Part shown: positions 22,365-26,216 of the stretch, piece after piece
How the letters are laid out: each line of letters starts with the position of its first letter
Position numbering within the stretch: the stretch's first letter is position 1
Virus record (IMG/VR): IMGVR_UViG_3300006305_000016
Span: 1 to 26,216 of that record
Length of the DNA: 26,216 nucleotides
Reading direction: 5' to 3' (one strand)
Source: a virus
Notes under the pieces: generated by a model
What the model was told of the DNA's origin: nothing
Seen by the model: the letters and a program-made list of their open reading frames with translations, nothing else
Databases searched by the model: none
Made by a program: the position numbers and the translations under genes

Positions 22365-24184
22365 TGGAGTGCTACACCATGTATTTTGTTATTACCAGTT
22401 AAAGATGAACCTACTATTTTCCATCTTAACTGAACTTGAGGACTTGCACTACCAGTTAAAGGTGTACTACCAGTAAAGATTTTTATACCAGAACTTCCTG
22501 CTTGAAATCCCTCATCAGTCAAAGTTATTGCGTTGAATGTTGTATTATCTCTGGTTGCACTTACACTGAAATCTGAAGTTCCATCTGGTAATTCAGCAAA
22601 TAACACTATTCTCGCTTTACTTGGTGTTGCGTTTGCAGTAAATGTATCGGATATTAAAGTCATAGAATTTTGTAAAGAACCAGTTTGTGAAACTGCTACA
22701 TAAATTACACCACTACCACCTTCTTCACCAGCATAACCAGTGCCAGGAGAACTATTATTTCCACCTCCTCCACCTCCTCCACCGAAAGATAGAGCTGCAA
22801 TTTGTGGGCCAAATTGTGGTGGAGTTGTACCATTTAAAAGTGGATAACTTGGAGAAGTCACTGCTGTATCTGCTTGTTCACCGACTGTTGTACCAGAACC
22901 ACCTCTACCACCACCCCCAGTTGCAGTTTCAGTCATAGTAGCAGGCCCTCCAATACCACCACCTCCACCTCCAGCATATGCAATAGAGGTTGAACCATCT
23001 GCGATTGTATATAAAAGACCATCACCAGCTTCTGAGAATTGACCAGCGGCAGGAGATGCACTTGCTTGTTCACCAGCACCACCACCAGAACCAAAACGAT
23101 AGTTAGGGCCTGGAGTTGGTGGGCCAAATCTTGGAGCTGCACCATCGTTACCATAACTACCTTGTAAATTTACATTTGGACTCTGGTCAACTGCGTTTGC
23201 ACCAGCAGGAGTTATGCCTGGTATTGGAAAATTATCTGCTTGAGTCCCTTCACCATATGGATTTAAGCCAGGACTTATTGGATTACCATTATAGAATCCA
23301 CCACCACCTCCAGAACCACCTTGAAAGCCTGGAGTATCGCCAGGATATCCACCACCCCCACCACCACCTTCACCAGTGATAGAAGTTCCAAAAGGTGTGG
23401 GAGTTGGTGAGGTAAATACACTATCACCACCTTGTTCACCCTCTTGATTAGCAGAAGAACCACCAGCACCAACTGAGATAGGATAAGTTGCACCACCAAT
23501 TACTGGAAAATTTTCTATATAGACTAGACCACCACCGCCACCACCGCCGCCGCCACCAACGGCAGAACCAGTTAAAGAACCAGCACCACCGCCACCTCCA
23601 CCAACGACTAGTAAATTAACAGAAACTGCTGAGGGTGGTGCAGTATATGTAAATGGAGCACTTTCTGCATTTGCTTCCACACCAGCACCAGGCGATGTAG
23701 TTCCATGAGTGGTTTCATCAGTAGCAGTGTTGTTCCAAAATGCTTGAATGTTTGTTGTTGCTGGAACTGAAGCAGTAGAGTCATTAGTATAAAAATCAGA
23801 AGTAGAATCGTAAGTTGCGTTTGAATTTTCTGCCGTATCTATACCACCTTCACTATTAAACTCATCCACGACACCATCTACTAAATTAAAAATTGTTAAA
23901 CCATCATTGACTGCCATCTTAAAACCAAGAAGGCCAATGTTAAATGCGTTTGTGTCTATTGCAGTCGTATCTACTGAAGCAAAAGAACCATCGCCTCTTA
24001 AAAAATCTGATGCACTTCCAGGCGTGCTAAGTTTTGATACTGTGATAGCTGCAGTAGGAGATATGTCTGCGTTTACTAAACTACTATCAGTAATATTTGC
24101 AGATGATATAGAATTAGGTGCAAGTTTACTTGAATCAATCGCACCATCTTGTATCATGTTATTATTGACTTTAGTTTCACCCAT
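22355..24184 (-). CDS. Glycine-rich tail-fibre/adhesin-type protein A (paralogue)
   Basis: A 609-residue paralogue of the next gene with the same plan: S/D-rich N-terminus (IDSSKLAPNSISSANITDSS), neck at 81-132, a longer glycine segment at 133-506 with uninterrupted glycine runs, and a shared tail at 507-609. Neck identity to protein B is 43 of 52 residues by eye, and the last 64 residues match at 60. Start at ATG 24184 forms a TAATG junction with gp16. Codons in the glycine region are mostly GGT/GGC/GGA, making this the most GC-rich DNA in the window. Probably a virion surface protein; receptor binding is inferred. Confidence 0.82.
   Translation of the reverse strand: MGETKVNNNMIQDGAIDSSKLAPNSISSANITDSSLVNADISPTAAITVSKLSTPGSASDFLRGDGSFASVDTTAIDTNAFNIGLLGFKMAVNDGLTIFNLVDGVVDEFNSEGGIDTAENSNATYDSTSDFYTNDSTASVPATTNIQAFWNNTATDETTHGTTSPGAGVEANAESAPFTYTAPPSAVSVNLLVVGGGGGGAGSLTGSAVGGGGGGGGGGLVYIENFPVIGGATYPISVGAGGSSANQEGEQGGDSVFTSPTPTPFGTSITGEGGGGGGGYPGDTPGFQGGSGGGGGFYNGNPISPGLNPYGEGTQADNFPIPGITPAGANAVDQSPNVNLQGSYGNDGAAPRFGPPTPGPNYRFGSGGGAGEQASASPAAGQFSEAGDGLLYTIADGSTSIAYAGGGGGGIGGPATMTETATGGGGRGGSGTTVGEQADTAVTSPSYPLLNGTTPPQFGPQIAALSFGGGGGGGGNNSSPGTGYAGEEGGSGVIYVAVSQTGSLQNSMTLISDTFTANATPSKARIVLFAELPDGTSDFSVSATRDNTTFNAITLTDEGFQAGSSGIKIFTGSTPLTGSASPQVQLRWKIVGSSLTGNNKIHGVALQWA
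22358..22666 (-). repeat. Duplicated fibre C-terminal domain, copy A
   Basis: Direct repeat of 20733-21044 in the upstream gene. The final 64 codons encode 60 identical residues. Confidence 0.88.
23521..23620 (-). repeat. Poly-glycine codon run in fibre protein A
   Basis: A simple-sequence stretch of GGN codons (CCACCGCC patterns on the plus strand) encoding two clusters of glycines. Similar shorter runs occur at 21118-21150 and 21832-21858 in protein B. Such runs are prone to slippage and recombination. Confidence 0.7.
23789..23944 (-). repeat. Duplicated fibre neck domain, copy A
   Basis: Residues 81-132 of protein A, from FNIGLLGFKM to TSDFY; 43 of 52 residues identical to copy B. Confidence 0.85.
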
Positions 24185-24582
24185 TACTTACTCCCATTGT
24201 TTTTTAACATTTTTTGTAGTTCTGTTGTAGAACCAACAAACAATGCGTTAGTTACATTCTTCGGCCCCTTGTCTGGTAACTCTTTCAACTTTTGCATCTT
24301 CAAATGTAAATCACCAAGTTTCTCTGTGACCTCTGCGACATTTTTTATAAGTTGTCCAGCAACTTCATATGTTCTTGGATGTTCACTTTCCCTTGCAAGG
24401 TCTAATATACCCTCTATTGCATCTTGTCCTTTTTCAACTAATGAATAAAAATTTTGTCTTTGATATTCAAAATCATTACCTTCATTATTTGTTTTGACAA
24501 CAGTTTTTGGTTTATCTTCAACCTTCATAATTTGTTCACCTATCAATGTTTCATCTAGAATATTATTAACTTTGGATGCCAT
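24184..24582 (-). CDS. 16: Terminase small subunit gp16
   Basis: Regulates packaging initiation and stimulates the gp17 ATPase. The 132-residue protein (T4 164) shares the T4 core by eye: FEYQRQNFYSLVEKGQDAIEGILDLARESEHPRTYEVAGQLIKNVAEV (T4 [22 protein letters not shown]... helical hairpin) and the C-terminal NVTNALFVGSTTELQKML (T4 NATVFMGSPTELMDEI). The start has AAAGGA upstream. It lies between the fibre-chaperone-like gene and fibre protein A rather than next to gp17. Confidence 0.9.
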   Translation of the reverse strand: MASKVNNILDETLIGEQIMKVEDKPKTVVKTNNEGNDFEYQRQNFYSLVEKGQDAIEGILDLARESEHPRTYEVAGQLIKNVAEVTEKLGDLHLKMQKLKELPDKGPKNVTNALFVGSTTELQKMLKNNGSK

Positions 24583-24585
24583 GGT

Positions 24586-24870
24586 TTATCCTTTAGGGTA
24601 CTTATCTTTTACTTTTTTAATCGCATCTTCCCATGTTGTTGTACCATTTTTTAAATCATGATACTGCATATCTAACTGGTCTGGAATTGGTGGATATTCT
24701 TGTTCTCGCTTTTCTGCATATGTCAACTCTCGTGGAGTTGGATTAACAAAAGAACCATCACTTTGTTTTATTTGACCACATATTACAGAATCTGACACTT
24801 CTTCAAACCCATCTTCTTTATAAGGTTGTTTTTGTATTACTATATTTTTTTCTATTTTAACCCAAGCCAT
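24586..24870 (-). CDS. Small fibre-associated protein, possible assembly chaperone
   Basis: A 94-residue protein starting at ATG 24870 (MAWVKIEKN), in a TAATG junction with the upstream fibre gene. The frame to 24885 would begin at a TTG inside that gene. The C-terminal block REQEYPPIPDQLDMQYHDLKNG, then TTWEDAIKKVKDKYP, is common in short proteins encoded next to phage tail-fibre genes. These are often annotated as tail or fibre assembly proteins, and I assign the same tentative role. No enzyme motif is present. Confidence 0.72.
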   Translation of the reverse strand: MAWVKIEKNIVIQKQPYKEDGFEEVSDSVICGQIKQSDGSFVNPTPRELTYAEKREQEYPPIPDQLDMQYHDLKNGTTTWEDAIKKVKDKYPKG

Positions 24871-25685
24871 TATGCTACCTTCCAAAATAATGCTGTTCTA
24901 TTCATCCAAATAGTAGTACCACCAGATGATGAGAATGATTGTGAATATCCTTGACCATAAGTGCTTGTAGAAGTTTGAGCAGACGCTTGTATTTTAAAAG
25001 TTTTTTGTGCTGCGATTGTAAATCTTCCTTTTATAAAAGAGATTAAATTGTTTGTATGACTTGAATCATTATACATCAAAGCACCCTCAAGCACTAATGA
25101 ACTATCTGCTGTGTTATAAAGTCTAGATACAAAGGAATTACATCTTGCAGTACATATCATTATATCAGCAAAATATGTACCTGATGGTAAAGTAACTTCA
25201 TTACTTGATAATGATGCTCCCGATATTTCATTCGTTTTTACTGTATTAAAAATAAAATCAGTATAACTTGTTCCTATGGATGTGCTTTGGTGTGTAGCGT
25301 GTTCATTTTGTATGTGAAATAAAGCTGATTCATAAACACCAGCACTTCCAAATTCAAGTCCAGTTCCACCAGTATTTACTTTGACTGCTTGACCGCCAGA
25401 ACCTAAAGTATTAATGTTAAACAATCCGATTTTATCTAGAAAAGTTTCGTTAAATAATATTCTATCATCTGCATTTGTACTAGAATTATCTGTTCCATCT
25501 AATACTAAAAAATCACCTTTGTTTGCACCAGCACCATCTGTTCCATCTAATATAATTGAATCGTTCTGTAAACCTAGTCGTGTGTCTGCATCTATTTTTG
25601 CTTTTGATATACTATTACTTGCAATATCAACGGCTTGTATTGATGCATCTGCAATAGCTCTACTTGGTAATGTTCTTATCGGCAC
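24870..25685 (-). CDS. Tail-fibre-like protein with jelly-roll-type C-terminus
   Basis: A 271-residue protein. The start is GTG at 25685 (MPIRTLPSRAIAD), preceded by AGGAGAG. The N-terminal 60 residues (RAIADASIQAVDIASNSISKAK) are the S/A/D-rich attachment type also seen in the two glycine-rich fibres. The middle has DGTDGAGANKGDFLVLDGTD repeats. The C-terminal 130 residues (GTYFADIMICTARCN through WMNRTALFWKV) resemble a C1q/TNF-like jelly roll found at fibre tips. It is probably a short receptor-binding or neck fibre. Domain naming is by eye. Confidence 0.75.
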   Translation of the reverse strand: MPIRTLPSRAIADASIQAVDIASNSISKAKIDADTRLGLQNDSIILDGTDGAGANKGDFLVLDGTDNSSTNADDRILFNETFLDKIGLFNINTLGSGGQAVKVNTGGTGLEFGSAGVYESALFHIQNEHATHQSTSIGTSYTDFIFNTVKTNEISGASLSSNEVTLPSGTYFADIMICTARCNSFVSRLYNTADSSLVLEGALMYNDSSHTNNLISFIKGRFTIAAQKTFKIQASAQTSTSTYGQGYSQSFSSSGGTTIWMNRTALFWKVA

Positions 25686-25701
25686 TTTTCTCTCCTACTC
25701 T

Positions 25702-25709
25702 TATTTATT
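25702..25709 (-). promoter_or_regulatory. Possible late promoter for the fibre gene
   Basis: AATAAATA, one mismatch from the late box, overlapping the gp15 stop codon. Predicted +1 near 25696 keeps the AGGAGAG ribosome site before the GTG. Confidence 0.4.
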
Positions 25710-26216
25710 CATCTTGTCCAGTTTCTGGATTATAGTCTTTTGCATCTTGAAAGAAAGATGTTGTTTCATTGAATCCAAAGTTGTCGTCAAACTCAGCAGA
25801 TACTGGTTCTGGTGTGACACTATATCTTTGTTCTCTCTTAGGTGATTTGTCTGGTAAATCTGTAAACTGGTCAACTTGAACTGATTTGATAACAGACTGT
25901 GAAGTAACAGGCCCATACAAATAAAATTTTGCAGTAAAAGATAATGTATAAATGATTGCTCGTCTTGTTGTGAAATCACCTTCATAATTATCTTCGTAAT
26001 CTATACCAGTTAATACAATAGGAACATCTCTTTTTTGTTTCATATCTAAATTATCGTTGACTGTAATTGTATATTCTGGTTGAAAGAAAGGTAATATTTG
26101 TTCTATGATTTGTAGTGCATCATCACCACTTTTTGCCATAACAAATAATTGTAAATCAACATTATAAGGAACAGGCATATATTGTGTTTCTAATTTACCA
26201 GAACCTTTTGCACTTG
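25705..26216 (-). CDS. 15: Tail sheath stabiliser / completion protein gp15 (partial, 5' end outside window)
   Basis: Forms the ring that caps the tail and joins it to the head. The frame stays open to the right edge (SAKGSGKLETQYMPVPYN...), so the apparent ATG at 26178 is internal and the true start lies outside. The visible 169 codons match T4 gp15: DALQIIEQILPFFQPEYTITV (T4 DMFQIVEQILPYFQPHFNTT), KRDVPIVLTGIDYEDNYEGDFTTRR and YTLSFTAKFYLYGPV. The last 45 residues are acidic and less conserved. Synteny gp15, gp16, gp17 agrees apart from the inserted fibres. Confidence 0.92.
   Translation of the reverse strand, partial: SAKGSGKLETQYMPVPYNVDLQLFVMAKSGDDALQIIEQILPFFQPEYTITVNDNLDMKQKRDVPIVLTGIDYEDNYEGDFTTRRAIIYTLSFTAKFYLYGPVTSQSVIKSVQVDQFTDLPDKSPKREQRYSVTPEPVSAEFDDNFGFNETTSFFQDAKDYNPETGQDE

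Noticed and set aside
20839-23379. Several plus-strand frames rich in His, Leu and Pro opposite the glycine-rich fibre genes
   Set aside because: They are mirror translations of GGN codon runs, with no ribosome sites and no family resemblance.
20730-24184. CRISPR array or diversity-generating retroelement around the glycine repeats
   Set aside because: The repeats are codon repeats without regular spacers. No reverse transcriptase or template-repeat arrangement is visible in the window.
1-26216. tRNA genes, integrase or attachment sites
   Set aside because: No cloverleaf-like segment with a CCA end, no recombinase and no att-like repeats were seen; gene packing leaves little room.

Overview
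The window is an almost fully coding, AT-rich stretch of a T4-like contractile-tailed phage genome (Straboviridae/Kyanoviridae-type structural and recombination core). All genes but one lie on the minus strand. Read in transcription order (right to left) the core follows the marine T4-like order: gp15 (partial), tail-fibre genes, gp16, two glycine-rich fibre genes, gp17, gp18, gp19, gp20, gp67, a gp68-position gene, a small structural-type protein, gp21, gp22, gp23, gp3, uvsY, two 2OG-Fe(II) oxygenases, uvsW, two small genes, gp55, glutaredoxin, a SAP/HeH-like mini-protein, a thermonuclease, gp47, pstS, two unknown genes and gp46 (partial). No photosynthesis genes are present and the PstS is of proteobacterial rather than cyanobacterial look. 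A marine low-GC host such as SAR11 is therefore plausible, but this is inference.

Right part (about 9.8-26.2 kb): virion morphogenesis. It carries the tail-sheath stabiliser, the terminase pair, sheath, tube, portal, core, protease, scaffold, major capsid and tail terminator. Two paralogous poly-glycine fibre genes sit between the terminase subunits gp16 and gp17. They have matching N- and C-terminal domains and divergent glycine-rich middles, and even the stop/start junction with the next gene is duplicated. The only plus-strand gene, a small four-cysteine protein, lies between gp17 and gp18.

Left part (1-9.8 kb): replication, recombination and regulation (uvsY, uvsW, gp55, gp47, gp46) with auxiliary cargo (two 2OG oxygenases, glutaredoxin, thermonuclease, periplasmic phosphate-binding protein). 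Genes are chained by ATGA, TAATG or short overlaps.

Two promoter classes can be read directly. T4 late-type TATAAATA boxes precede gp3, gp22, gp20 and gp18, with a one-mismatch version before gp23 and probably before a fibre gene. This fits the gp55 late sigma factor encoded here. Sigma70-type promoters (TTGACA plus a -10 box) precede uvsY (perfect consensus, 17-bp spacer), gp55, and the small gene before gp46. Several promoters abut the start codon so closely that the mRNA should be leaderless: uvsY from a sigma70 promoter, gp3 from a late promoter whose predicted +1 is the A of ATG. A strong hairpin terminator with a UUCG loop separates gp23 from gp3. A divergent pair of -35 boxes upstream of gp55 also points a promoter antisense into the neighbouring gene.
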